Positions 35,535-43,844 of a stretch of DNA of 64,000 bases are shown here, piece after piece. The number at the start of each line of letters is the position of its first letter. Position 1 is the first letter of the stretch. The notes below the pieces were generated by a model that was not told the origin of the DNA, searched no databases, and worked only from the letters and a program-made list of their open reading frames with translations. The DNA lies in the NCBI GenBank assembly GCA_947629915.1, contig CANRFN010000001.1, forward strand, positions 1 through 64,000. The letters are read 5' to 3'. This stretch comes from an uncultured Oscillospiraceae bacterium. GTDB lineage: Bacteria; Bacillota; Clostridia; Oscillospirales; Oscillospiraceae. The position numbers and the translations under genes were made by a program.

Positions 35535-37364
35535 TTAAACCGGGCAAAACAGCTGTACTACAAGCCGCAGCACAAAACACAGCCCCAATCCCAATGCCGT
35601 GGGCAGCACCATGGCGAGACCGGTCCACTTCAGGCTGCCCGTCTCCTTATATAAGGTGAGGCATGTGGTGGCACAGGGCCAGTGAAACAGGGAGAACAGC
35701 ATGGTGCAGGCCGCCGTCACCCAGGTCCAGCCGTGCTGGGTGAGAAGGGCGCCCAGGGCCGTGAAGTCCTCCAACTGTACGAGAGACCCGGTGGCGAGAT
35801 AGGCCATCAGCATCACCGGCAATACGATCTCGTTGGCAGGCCAGCCCAGGAGAAAGGCGGTAAGGATCACCCCGTCCATGCCGAAGAGGCGGGCAAAGGG
35901 GTCCAGCGCTCCGGTACACCAGCTGAGGAGAGACTGCCCGCCCAGTTGCACATTGGCCGCCAGCCAGATCACAGCCCCCGCCGGCGCCGCCACTTTCACC
36001 GCCCTGCCCAAGACCAGCAGCGTCCGGTCCAGCACAGAGCGGATCAGTACCTGTCCCACCCGGGGCTTCCGATAGGGCGGCAGTTCCATGGCAAAGGAGG
36101 TGGGCATTCCCTTCAGTACGGTAGCGGAGAGCAGCCGGGAGCACCCCAGCGCCCCCGCCGCCCCCAGGATCAGGGTACCCAGCAGCAGCGCCGCCCCTTC
36201 TAAAGAGGGCAGCAGGCCGGCACGCCCGCCCACGAAGTAGATGGTGATGAGGGCGATGAGGGTGGGGAATTTGCCGTTGCAGGGAATAAACGAGGCTGTG
36301 AGGGAGGCGATGAGACGCTCCCGGGGGCTCTCGATGATCCGGCAGCCGGTTACCCCGCAGGCGTTGCAGCCGAGAGACATACACATGCAGAGGGCCTGCT
36401 TCCCGCAGGTCCTGGCCTTCTGAAAGGCGTGGTCCAGCACAAAGGCCACCCGGGGTAGATATCCCAGGTCCTCCAACAGCGTGAATAAGGGAAAGAAGAT
36501 GGCCATGGGCGGCAGCATCACCGCCACCACCCAGGCGGTAACCCGGTAGATGCCGTCCAGCACAAGGCCCTGCACCCAGGCCGGGGCACTTGCCAGGGCC
36601 GCGGCCAGCACCCCCTCCAGTCTGGCAAAGAGCGCCGTGAGCACGGCAGAAGGTCCATTGGCCCCGGCCACGGTGAGCCACACCAGGAGGCCCAACAGCA
36701 ACAGCATCACGGGGATGCCGGTGGCCTTGGAGGTGAGGATCCGGTCCAGTCGTCTCTGCCGTCTCATCCGGTCTGCCTCCTGTGCCCGCACCACCTCGGC
36801 GGCGTATCGGGCGGCGAGGGACACCCTCTCCGCGGGTTCTGCCGGTGCCTTGGGCTGCCGCTTCTCTCCCACTGCCTCTGCCACCACCCGCTTCAGCTCC
36901 TCCAGTCCGTCCTCCCTGCCGGCGGACACCGCCACCACGGGGACGCCCAGCTCTTGAGACAGGGCCTCCGGGTCCACATCGATCTGCAGCCGCCGGGCCT
37001 CATCCATCAGATTGACGCACACCACCACATCTCCCGTGAGCTCCAGCACCTGCAGGGCCAGGATCAGGCTCCGCTCCAGGCAGGTGGCATCGCAGACCAC
37101 CACCACGGCGTCTGCCTCACCGCTGGCGATGTATTCCTGGGCCACCTGCTCCTCTTGAGACTGGGTGGCCAGGGAGTAGGTGCCCGGGAGATCCACCAGC
37201 GCGTAGGTCTTCCCCATGTACCGGTATTCGCCCCGGGCGGTGGCCACCGTCTTGCCAGCCCAGTTGCCGGTGTGCTGCCTGAGACCGGTGAGGGCGTTGA
37301 ACAGCGTGGACTTCCCCACGTTGGGGTTTCCAGCCAGGGCCACGGTTGCGTGCAGACGGCTCAT
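35535..37364 (-). CDS. feoB: Ferrous iron transporter FeoB
   Basis: This 609-residue membrane protein imports Fe(II). The N-terminal GTPase domain has G1 GNPNVGKST (12-20), G3 DLPG and G4 NLMD. It is followed by a helical GDI-type spacer and about 10 membrane helices with two Gate repeats (LEDLGYLPRVAFVLD, later ELPPYRKPR). It is somewhat shorter than the E. coli protein, which is usual in Clostridia. The ATG overlaps the feoA stop by four bases. Confidence 0.95.
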   Translation of the reverse strand: MSRLHATVALAGNPNVGKSTLFNALTGLRQHTGNWAGKTVATARGEYRYMGKTYALVDLPGTYSLATQSQEEQVAQEYIASGEADAVVVVCDATCLERSLILALQVLELTGDVVVCVNLMDEARRLQIDVDPEALSQELGVPVVAVSAGREDGLEELKRVVAEAVGEKRQPKAPAEPAERVSLAARYAAEVVRAQEADRMRRQRRLDRILTSKATGIPVMLLLLGLLVWLTVAGANGPSAVLTALFARLEGVLAAALASAPAWVQGLVLDGIYRVTAWVVAVMLPPMAIFFPLFTLLEDLGYLPRVAFVLDHAFQKARTCGKQALCMCMSLGCNACGVTGCRIIESPRERLIASLTASFIPCNGKFPTLIALITIYFVGGRAGLLPSLEGAALLLGTLILGAAGALGCSRLLSATVLKGMPTSFAMELPPYRKPRVGQVLIRSVLDRTLLVLGRAVKVAAPAGAVIWLAANVQLGGQSLLSWCTGALDPFARLFGMDGVILTAFLLGWPANEIVLPVMLMAYLATGSLVQLEDFTALGALLTQHGWTWVTAACTMLFSLFHWPCATTCLTLYKETGSLKWTGLAMVLPTALGLGLCFVLRLVVQLFCPV

Positions 37365-37627
37365 CGGGGCACCGCCTGGGCCACTACCTTCTCTTGTCTC
37401 ATCACGGAGATCCCATCCGTATCCGCCTTCCGGAGGGCGATGAGGGCGCCTCGGATCCAGTACGCCCGGGGATCTCCAGCGGGGCTGGTGAGCAGACAGG
37501 TCACCCGGGTTCCGAGCACCAGTCCAAGGTCTGTAAGGCGTCGATCCATGCCTGGTGCCGCAGTGATCTCTGCCACATAAGCGCTCTCTCCCTCATCCAG
37601 GTCCGAGAGGCGCAGCAAATCAGCCAT
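37361..37627 (-). CDS. feoA: Ferrous iron transport protein FeoA
   Basis: This 88-residue SH3-like protein partners with FeoB. The family pattern is visible in AAPGMDRRLTDLGLVLGTRV and the closing ALRKADTDGISV. I chose ATG at 37627 because GGAAGGAG lies 8 bases upstream; an upstream in-frame extension crosses the palindrome and is Cys-rich but not conserved-looking. It overlaps feoB, forming a two-gene operon. Confidence 0.92.
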   Translation of the reverse strand: MADLLRLSDLDEGESAYVAEITAAPGMDRRLTDLGLVLGTRVTCLLTSPAGDPRAYWIRGALIALRKADTDGISVMRQEKVVAQAVPR

Positions 37628-37644
37628 ACAACTTGCTCCTTCCA

Positions 37645-37663
37645 TGCAGACTGCCAGTCTGCA
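37645..37663 (-). promoter_or_regulatory. 19-bp palindrome next to the feoA ribosome binding site
   Basis: TGCAGACT-GCC-AGTCTGCA has perfect 8-bp arms and ends two bases from the feoA Shine-Dalgarno sequence. It could be an operator for a metalloregulator or an RNA hairpin that limits translation. It does not match the Fur or DtxR consensus. Confidence 0.5.
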
Positions 37664-37775
37664 CTGCATCCTATGACACATCTCGTCTCCCCGTGCCACC
37701 TCCTCTCCCTTTTGCCCATTTGCCGGCGCTCTTCCCGCTTCGGAAAAGCGCTCGCAAAGAGGCAAAAGCTATGTA

Positions 37776-37797
37776 GCAGCCTGCCGCAGCAGGCTGC
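37776..37797 (-). terminator. Hairpin after the Pro/Thr-rich SLH protein gene
   Basis: GCAGCCTGC pairs with GCAGGCTGC over a 4-base loop. On the minus strand it follows the stop codon by about 10 bases, and a GGGTGCACT-c-AGTGCACCC palindrome spans the stop codon itself. A CTTTTG stretch lies further on. Confidence 0.55.
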
Positions 37798-37806
37798 CGG
37801 GTGCAC

Positions 37807-39708
37807 TCAGTGCACCCGCTCCCGGTTTCCGTTGGCCGCATCCAGCACATCGGACCAGGCCCAGTCCCCCTGTGGGAGGTCTGGGAATGTCTTCAGTGTA
37901 TCCAGGTGATCCATCAGCCAGGCCGGATCCGGCACGCGGCCGGCCGCCCGATTGATCCAGACCACACACTCTGCCCGGGTGAGGATTTTGCCTGTATCCC
38001 CGGTCCAGGTGCCGTGAAAGAGCTGGCGCAAGATACCTGTGAGCTCCGCCTCGGAGACGGGCTTTTTCGGCTGCAGCAGCACATCTTCCCCGCCCTCCGG
38101 CAGGATGCCGCGGTCCGCGAGATACGTGATGCCGGGGCTGTACCAGCACTCCGCCGGCACATCCTTGTAGATCTGGCGTCCCCCAGGGAGAATATCCCCG
38201 TTTTGGTCTGCCAGCAGCCGAGCCAGCATCACCAGCACATCTGCCCGGGTGGCGGGCAGATCCGGCAGGAACAGGCCCTCCGGGGTGCCGGACAGATAGG
38301 GCCCATAGGCCTTGGGTACCGGCGCAGGCGAGGGTTCTGGGGTGTGAGACGGCTCCGGCACGGCAGTCTGCTCCGGCCCACGCGATGGGGCGGCTGCCTG
38401 CGGTGTCTCCGCGGGCGGTACCGGTGTCTCTGCAGGCACGGGCGCCGCCGTCCACTCCGGTGCTATCTGGGACGGCTCCGGGGGGTACGGTTCCGGCGTA
38501 TCGCTGGGGATTTCCTCTGTAGGTGCCGGCAAATCGGGCTCTTCGGACGGTGCATGCGTTGGCACTGACGCGGTCTGCAGCGGCTCCGGAGGCACCGGTT
38601 CCGGTGTCTCAGACTGTACAGGGGAATTGCTTGCCAGTGGCTTTGCCGTATCGGCTGGTTCCAGCTCAATGGTGTTGCTTGGTGCTGGTTCCGCCGAATC
38701 AGCGGGCACCGTTTCTTCTGGATCCATCGGTTCCGGTTTACCGGTATCGGTTGGTGCTGGTTTCGCCGTTTCTGAAGGTGCCGGTTCCACCGAATGGGCC
38801 GGCTCCGTGGGAATGGCAGGCTTTGGCTCTTCTGTGTCCGCCGGTTTCGGTTCAGCAGTCCCTGTTGGCACTGGTTTCTCCGTCTGCATTGGCTCCGCGG
38901 TGTTCTCCGGCTCCGGCGCTCCCGTTCTCCGGGGTTCCGGCGCATTGCTGGGCTCCGCTGCGGGAACTGCACTCACATCCGGAACATCGGTGGCGCTTGG
39001 CCGCATCGTCTCTATTGGTGCCTCTGATGGCGACCCGGTTGCCGTTGGGGCCGCAGTGGGACCCGCGGTCTCCTGCGGTCTGGCGGTCTCTGTGGGCTCC
39101 ATTGTCTCTGCAGGCTCCGGCGGCGCCGATGGGCACTCCGTTGTCTCTGGTGTGGCAGCGGGCAGCGCCGGCACGGATCTGCGCTCTGTCTCGCCGCAGC
39201 GAAGGCAGGCGCGGGTCTCGGTGCCCTCTGTTCCCGGCCCCGGCGGTGTCTCCACCGTCCACGGGCCGTACTGGTGGCCCAGGGCCGGCAGGGTCTCGCT
39301 CTCGCGCCAGCCGCACCGGTAGCACACCGTCTCCCGGACGCCTGTGACAGTACAGTCCGGCGCAATCTCATAGGTGAGGTTGTCGTGTGGCTCAGACCGG
39401 AAGACGTTCAGCCAGTGGGCCGGGTCCCCCTGCGGCAGGTCGCAGTTGATGGCGCCGCAGGTCATGCACATGGTCATGAAGGCGTGGGTCTCCTCCCCCT
39501 CCGGCTCGTAGATCGCCCAGAAAGGGCCCTCGATCCCGCAGGCGGTACAGTATCTGGGTTCCCAGAGCTGCGTCCATCCGTCTCCCGGTTCCACAATGGG
39601 CGGCGTGATCTCTCCCTTCCAGGGCGCTGTAGACGATGTGGTAAGCAACAGTTCTGCGGCGGAGGCCACCAGCAGAGCTGCTCTCCGCAGCACTTTCGTG
39701 TTACACAT
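37807..39708 (-). CDS. Pro/Glu/Thr/Ala-rich surface protein with SLH repeats
   Basis: This 633-residue protein has an N-terminal hydrophobic segment (residues 8-24) that is a probable signal peptide or anchor. Residues about 50-190 carry four CxxC pairs (CTACG, CMTCG, CYRCG, CLRCG) in the manner of zinc ribbons. Residues about 195-490 are an irregular repeat of Pro, Glu, Thr, Ala and Ser (units like EPxxTxxP), probably an extended wall-spanning linker. Two or so SLH-type repeats close the protein (GLFLPDLPATRADVLVMLAR; GILPEGGEDVLLQPKKPVSE). The ATG has GGAGGG upstream. It looks like a wall-anchored protein whose display domain is the Cys-rich head; no function is known. Confidence 0.78.
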   Translation of the reverse strand: MCNTKVLRRAALLVASAAELLLTTSSTAPWKGEITPPIVEPGDGWTQLWEPRYCTACGIEGPFWAIYEPEGEETHAFMTMCMTCGAINCDLPQGDPAHWLNVFRSEPHDNLTYEIAPDCTVTGVRETVCYRCGWRESETLPALGHQYGPWTVETPPGPGTEGTETRACLRCGETERRSVPALPAATPETTECPSAPPEPAETMEPTETARPQETAGPTAAPTATGSPSEAPIETMRPSATDVPDVSAVPAAEPSNAPEPRRTGAPEPENTAEPMQTEKPVPTGTAEPKPADTEEPKPAIPTEPAHSVEPAPSETAKPAPTDTGKPEPMDPEETVPADSAEPAPSNTIELEPADTAKPLASNSPVQSETPEPVPPEPLQTASVPTHAPSEEPDLPAPTEEIPSDTPEPYPPEPSQIAPEWTAAPVPAETPVPPAETPQAAAPSRGPEQTAVPEPSHTPEPSPAPVPKAYGPYLSGTPEGLFLPDLPATRADVLVMLARLLADQNGDILPGGRQIYKDVPAECWYSPGITYLADRGILPEGGEDVLLQPKKPVSEAELTGILRQLFHGTWTGDTGKILTRAECVVWINRAAGRVPDPAWLMDHLDTLKTFPDLPQGDWAWSDVLDAANGNRERVH

Positions 39709-39745
39709 GATGGGTTTCCCTCCGATCCCAAAGTTGTTGGGACGG

Positions 39746-39780
39746 CTGTCTCCCGCAGGGGGCGGCAGCCCCCGAGACAG
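39746..39780 (-). promoter_or_regulatory. Leader hairpins of the SLH protein gene
   Basis: CTGTCTC/GAGACAG encloses GGGGGC/GCCCCC with a tetraloop and a five-base bulge. A second small stem, TCCCAA/TTGGGA, lies at 39726-39742, nearer the start codon. Both would be in the 5' leader of the minus-strand transcript. The role is unknown. Confidence 0.4.
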
Positions 39781-39823
39781 ACTATGCAACGGGCGGAGGA
39801 ATGGTGCCCCATCCATGCATGCA

Positions 39824-39865
39824 CAAAACATCCCCGCCTCTGCATAAGCGCAGAGGCGGGGATGT
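39824..39865 (-). terminator. Terminator of ogt
   Basis: A perfect 16-bp stem (ACATCCCCGCCTCTGC and complement, 39828-39865) is followed by a short T-run on the minus strand (GATGTTTTGTG), about 50 bases past the ogt stop. Confidence 0.85.
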
Positions 39866-39917
39866 CTCAAGAATTTTGTCTCATCGTCTCAGCCTGGGAA
39901 ACCCGATGCAAGCTCCC

Positions 39918-40418
39918 TCACTGGCTCTCTATTTCCGGCAGGACTACGCCTTCCAGCTTCAGAAGGAACTTCTTGGCCTCCAGTCCGCCGGCGTACCCCA
40001 CCAGAGAGCCGTCCGAGCCGATCACCCGGTGGCACGGGATGATGATGGAGATGGGGTTGTGTCCCACGGCGCCGCCAATGGCCCGGGGTGTGCTGTCCAT
40101 CTCCTCCGCCAGTTCCCGGTACGACAAAGTGGAGCCATAGGGGATGTCTGCAATCCGGCGCCAGACTTTGCGGCGGAAGGGCGTGCCCGGTGGCGCCAGG
40201 GGCAGATCCAGGTGACTTACCTGCTCCCCGGCAAAGTAGCGCTTCAACCAGTCTGCGGTATCCCGAAAGACCGGGATGTCCGCATCCTTCCGATAGTCCT
40301 CCGGCAGCGTGGACATGTAGTATTTCTGCTGCTCCAGCCAGAGCCCGCAGAGATGCTCTCCGTCCCCGGCCAGGGTGAGCGGGCCCAAGGGGGAGGATAT
40401 TTCCGCAGTGTACAGCAT
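39918..40418 (-). CDS. ogt: Methylated-DNA--[protein]-cysteine S-methyltransferase
   Basis: This 166-residue suicide repair protein removes alkyl groups from O6-alkylguanine. The acceptor is Cys129 in IIIPCHRVIGSDG; the helix-turn-helix with the arginine finger (STPRAIGGAVGHNP) precedes it. The ATG at 40418 has AGGAG 7 bases upstream; a TTG two codons earlier abuts that site and is less likely. A strong promoter lies at 40452-40480, with a TGCACAAAGT-type site abutting its -35, a typical activator position. Confidence 0.94.
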   Translation of the reverse strand: MLYTAEISSPLGPLTLAGDGEHLCGLWLEQQKYYMSTLPEDYRKDADIPVFRDTADWLKRYFAGEQVSHLDLPLAPPGTPFRRKVWRRIADIPYGSTLSYRELAEEMDSTPRAIGGAVGHNPISIIIPCHRVIGSDGSLVGYAGGLEAKKFLLKLEGVVLPEIESQ

Positions 40419-40451
40419 AAGCAAGCTCCTCTCTCAAAGTTGTTAGGGGGC

Positions 40452-40480
40452 ATTGTACACGATGCAGCTGGAACAATCAA
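40452..40480 (-). promoter_or_regulatory. Sigma-A promoter of ogt
   Basis: TTGATT (40475-40480), 17 bases, TACAAT (40452-40457) on the minus strand. Confidence 0.8.
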
Positions 40481-40492
40481 GTACTTTGTGCA
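40480..40492. promoter_or_regulatory. TGCACAAAGT-type site upstream of the ogt -35
   Basis: On the minus strand TGCACAAAGTACT shares its first ten bases with the palindromes at 4593-4631. It ends where the -35 begins, the place expected for a class II activator. The remaining intergenic sequence (about 40500-40680) shows no other feature. Confidence 0.45.
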
Positions 40493-40685
40493 CTTTTTAT
40501 AAGAGTTTACCGATATTTCACATTTCCCGGCGGGCAAACGCCTTGCAACCGCTTGATTTTCTGGATGAGCTCTCCTAGCTCGCAGGCCGCTTTCGCTGCC
40601 CTCAATCGCCCCTGGGCCCTCTTTCCTTACATTTTGCACCATTTCCGCTCCCGATTCGCCCTGAAATTCTGCACCTGTTCTCTCC

Positions 40686-40714
40686 TTGACGAATCTCCCT
40701 CCCCGGCGTACAAT
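40686..40714 (+). promoter_or_regulatory. Sigma-A promoter of pyrG
   Basis: TTGACG (40686-40691), 17 bases, TACAAT (40709-40714). The transcript should begin near the ACGGGGCG stretch. A hairpin (GGGCA/TGCCC, 40738-40755, with flanking CCC/GGG) lies between promoter and ribosome binding site. Confidence 0.85.
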
Positions 40715-40774
40715 ACGGGGCGATTTTGATTCCCGGAGGGCAAAGGGGTCTGCCCGGGAGCGGGAGGATTTTGC

Positions 40775-42394
40775 ATGGTTACACGGACTAAGTACATTTT
40801 CGTCACAGGCGGCGTGGTGTCCGGCCTGGGCAAGGGCATCACCGCGGCATCTCTGGGCCGCCTTTTGAAGCAGCGGGGCCTGCGGGTGCGGGTGCAGAAG
40901 CTGGACCCGTATCTCAACGTGGATCCCGGCACCATGAGCCCCTATCAGCACGGCGAGGTGTTCGTCACGGACGATGGCGCCGAGACGGATCTGGACCTGG
41001 GCCACTACGAGCGCTTTATCGATGAGAACCTCACCGCCAACTCCTCTGTCTCCTCCGGCAAGGTGTACTGGAACGTGCTGAACGCGGAGCGGCGGGGAGA
41101 CTTCCTGGGCGGCACAGTCCAGATCATCCCCCACATCACCAACGAGATCAAGCGGAACATCTACTCCCTGGAGGGCGAGGGCGCGGACGTGGCCATCGTG
41201 GAGATCGGCGGCACCGTCGGCGACATCGAATCCCAGCCCTTCCTGGAGGCCATCCGCCAGGTGGCGGCAGAGCGGGGCCGGCACAACGTGATGTTCATCC
41301 ACGTCTCCCTCATCGTCTCCATCCCCGGCTCCGGGGAGCTGAAGTCCAAGCCCACCCAGCACTCCGCCAAGGAGCTTCTGAGCCTGGGCATCCAGCCGGA
41401 CGTGATCATGTGCCGCAGCGACTACGAGATTCCCCGGGAAATCCTGGACAAGATCTCCCTCTTCTGCAACATCCCGCAAGACCACGCCATCCCCAACCTC
41501 ACCGCCCCCATCCTCTATGAGGTGCCCCTGATGTTGGAGCGGGAGGGTTTGGCAGATGTGGTGGTCCGCCGCCTGGGTCTGATCTGCCACATGCCGGACC
41601 TCACCGAGTGGGCCACCATGGTCCACCGGGCGAAGAACGTCCACGGCACCGTTACCATCGCCCTCGTGGGCAAATATGTGGCCCTCCACGATGCCTACCT
41701 CTCCGTGGTAGAGGCCCTCACCCACGGCGGCATTGAGAACGATGTCCATGTGGAGATCCGCTGGGTGAACTCCGAGGATGTCACAGAGGAGACGGCAGAG
41801 AAGCTTCTGGCCGGTGCCCACGGCATCCTGGTGCCCGGCGGCTTCGGAGACCGCGGCATCGAGGGCAAGATCACCGCCATCCAGTATGCCCGGACCCACA
41901 AGATTCCCTTCCTGGGCATCTGCCTGGGCATGCAGATGGCCGTTGTAGAGTTCGCCCGCCACGTCTGCGGCATGGCGGACGCCCACTCCAGCGAGCTGAA
42001 CCCCCACACCACCCATCCCGTCATCGACCTGATGCCCGATCAAGTAAACGTCACGGAAAAGGGCGGCACCATGCGGCTGGGCAGCTACCCCTGCCACCTG
42101 GTGGAGGGCACCCGCTCCGCCGAGATCTATGGCACCCTGGACATCCAGGAGCGCCACCGCCACCGCTACGAGTTCAACAACGCCTACAGAGAGGCCCTCA
42201 CCACCGCCGGCCTCGTGCTCTCCGGCCTCTCCCCGGACGGCCGTCTCGTGGAGATGATCGAGCTGCCGGATCACCCCTGGTTTGTGGCCGGCCAGTTCCA
42301 CCCGGAGCTGAAGTCCCGCCCCAACCGGGCCCACCCCCTGTTCCGCGGCTTCATCGGCGCGGCCAAAGCAGAGATGCTGCAGGTGTCCAAGTGA
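40775..42394 (+). CDS. pyrG: CTP synthase
   Basis: This 539-residue enzyme makes CTP from UTP, ATP and glutamine. The synthase domain starts with [17 protein letters not shown] and includes [15 protein letters not shown]. The C-terminal class I glutaminase domain carries the nucleophile Cys in [11 protein letters not shown] and the His/Glu pair in FHPELKSRP. The length is standard. GGGAGGA precedes the ATG. It is monocistronic between its own promoter and a strong terminator. Confidence 0.97.
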   Translation: MVTRTKYIFVTGGVVSGLGKGITAASLGRLLKQRGLRVRVQKLDPYLNVDPGTMSPYQHGEVFVTDDGAETDLDLGHYERFIDENLTANSSVSSGKVYWNVLNAERRGDFLGGTVQIIPHITNEIKRNIYSLEGEGADVAIVEIGGTVGDIESQPFLEAIRQVAAERGRHNVMFIHVSLIVSIPGSGELKSKPTQHSAKELLSLGIQPDVIMCRSDYEIPREILDKISLFCNIPQDHAIPNLTAPILYEVPLMLEREGLADVVVRRLGLICHMPDLTEWATMVHRAKNVHGTVTIALVGKYVALHDAYLSVVEALTHGGIENDVHVEIRWVNSEDVTEETAEKLLAGAHGILVPGGFGDRGIEGKITAIQYARTHKIPFLGICLGMQMAVVEFARHVCGMADAHSSELNPHTTHPVIDLMPDQVNVTEKGGTMRLGSYPCHLVEGTRSAEIYGTLDIQERHRHRYEFNNAYREALTTAGLVLSGLSPDGRLVEMIELPDHPWFVAGQFHPELKSRPNRAHPLFRGFIGAAKAEMLQVSK

Positions 42395-42459
42395 GCGCCT
42401 CCCCCATTTCCTTCATTTACCGCAGAAAAAGGGCCTGCATAGCGCATTGTTAAGGCCAA

Positions 42460-42502
42460 GAAAAACGCTCAGAAAGCAGAAGTGCTTTTCTGAGCGTTTT
42501 TT
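42460..42502. terminator. Strong terminator after pyrG
   Basis: AAAAACGCTCAGAAA pairs with TTTTCTGAGCGTTTTTT around a short loop. The A-run and T-run let it work in both directions. Confidence 0.93.
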
Positions 42503-42647
42503 GCGGTCTGATACAACCGCCCGTCTCTCTGGGCAAGGTCCACGGTCTGCAGTGTACAGAAGAATAGCAAGACCACATTGTCGCTCTTTCCCGCTGGGCA
42601 GCAGATTTCACCGCTGGACAAGTTCAGACCGGGATTTGAGAAATTGC

Positions 42648-42675
42648 TGTAACAAATTGCCGTTTCGTGCATCTA
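42648..42675 (+). promoter_or_regulatory. Putative ECF sigma factor promoter (autoregulatory)
   Basis: TGTAAC (42648-42653), 16 bases, CATCTA (42670-42675) resembles ECF promoters with TGTAAC and CGTCTA boxes known from Firmicutes. It sits 23 bases before the sigma gene start, as expected for self-activation. The rest of the 304-base gap holds the pyrG terminator and nothing else I recognise. Confidence 0.6.
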
Positions 42676-42698
42676 CCCTATGAGAGCGAGGTGAGAGA

Positions 42699-43175
42699 GT
42701 GGACAGCTTTGAACAGATATACAGCGCCTATGCCAAAGACGTGTACCGCTTTGCTTTGAGCTTGTGCAGCAACCCCACTGTGGCCGAAGACATCACCCAG
42801 GAGACGTTTTATAAGGCCCTGCGGGGCGCGAGCCGCTTTCGGGGTGACTGCCAGGTGAGAACCTGGCTGCTTCAGATCGCCAAAAATGAATGGCTGATGT
42901 ACTGCCGGAAGCAGAAGCGGTTGGTCTGCCTGGAAGAGCGGCCAGAGGACATCTCCGAGGACAGTCCCGAAGAAGAGGTATCAAGGCGGGAGCTGCTGGC
43001 CCGCGTCAGGCGGCGGCTGGGCGAGCTGCCGGAGCCGTACCATTCGGTGTTCCTGCTGCGGCACTTTGGGGAACTGCCCTTCTCTCAGATCGGGCAGCTG
43101 TGCGGGAAGACAGAGAACTGGGCACGCGTGACCTATTACCGTGCGAAGGAGAAACTCAGGGAGGGATCAGAGTGA
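42699..43175 (+). CDS. ECF-type RNA polymerase sigma factor
   Basis: This 158-residue sigma-70 family protein has region 2 (FEQIYSAYAKDVYRFALSLC, then AEDITQETFYKALRG) and region 4 (LPEPYHSVFLLRHFGELPFS plus a helix-turn-helix) and no regions 1 or 3, the ECF layout. It starts at GTG after GAGGTGA. It is coupled by a GTGA overlap to a zinc-binding anti-sigma factor. It probably transcribes its own five-gene operon and unknown targets elsewhere. Confidence 0.93.
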   Translation: MDSFEQIYSAYAKDVYRFALSLCSNPTVAEDITQETFYKALRGASRFRGDCQVRTWLLQIAKNEWLMYCRKQKRLVCLEERPEDISEDSPEEEVSRRELLARVRRRLGELPEPYHSVFLLRHFGELPFSQIGQLCGKTENWARVTYYRAKEKLREGSE

Positions 43176-43831
43176 GCAAACTGCCTTGCGGCGTAGTGGA
43201 GGATCTGCTGCCGCTGTATATCGATGAACTCTGCAGAGAAGAGACGAAAGCGCTGGTGGCGGAGCATCTGGAGAACTGCCCTGTCTGCCGCAGCAAATGG
43301 GAAGCGATGCGGGGACCCACTGGGATGGAGACGGTGGTCCCCCGCCTGGTGGAGATGGAGGAGGAAGATGCTCGAATCGTGCTGAAAAAGGCCGCCACCC
43401 ACTATCAAGGTGTGGCCGCCGGCGCGGTACTGCTGGTCTTGGTCGTGTGTCTTGCGATGTTTTTTGTGCTGGGCGGACCGGCGTGGCTGAATGAGGAGAT
43501 CAACATTCCCGCCAGGGAGATCGAACTGATCGATGCCCAGGCCGAAGAGGACGGCACGGTGCGGCTGTTGATTGGGGCCGATAGCTATCACGCTGTCACC
43601 GGCGGCGGAATGCTGCTCCGCACCGATGAAAACGGCCAGACGTACTACATCGTTGCTTTCTGGGCCCACCGATACTCCTGGCTCAGTCCCCGGATGGACG
43701 GTCGGGACTACGCCTATACCTTTGACAGTAAAGAAGAGACGGCTGGAGTATCTAACTTGAAACCGGGGGATCGGGTCTATGCCTATGACGGCAGCAATAT
43801 GATCCTCCTATGGGACGGCACAACAAGTTGA
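43172..43831 (+). CDS. Zinc-binding anti-sigma factor, membrane-anchored
   Basis: This is a 219-residue protein. The cytoplasmic N-terminus has a ZAS-type motif, Cys21 then His32-x3-Cys36-x2-Cys39 (EHLENCPVC), which binds zinc and holds the sigma factor. One membrane helix follows (about residues 83-103), then an extracytoplasmic domain of about 115 residues with no family I recognise (SYHAVTGGGMLLRTDENGQ). It likely senses an envelope signal and releases the ECF sigma factor. The GTG start overlaps the sigma stop. Confidence 0.9.
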   Translation: MSKLPCGVVEDLLPLYIDELCREETKALVAEHLENCPVCRSKWEAMRGPTGMETVVPRLVEMEEEDARIVLKKAATHYQGVAAGAVLLVLVVCLAMFFVLGGPAWLNEEINIPAREIELIDAQAEEDGTVRLLIGADSYHAVTGGGMLLRTDENGQTYYIVAFWAHRYSWLSPRMDGRDYAYTFDSKEETAGVSNLKPGDRVYAYDGSNMILLWDGTTS

Positions 43832-43844
43832 GGAGGGAGAATCA

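Noticed and set aside
38300..39150. CRISPR array or tandem repeat in the repetitive stretch
   Set aside because: The repetition comes from a Pro/Glu/Thr-rich coding region; there is no constant repeat with unique spacers.
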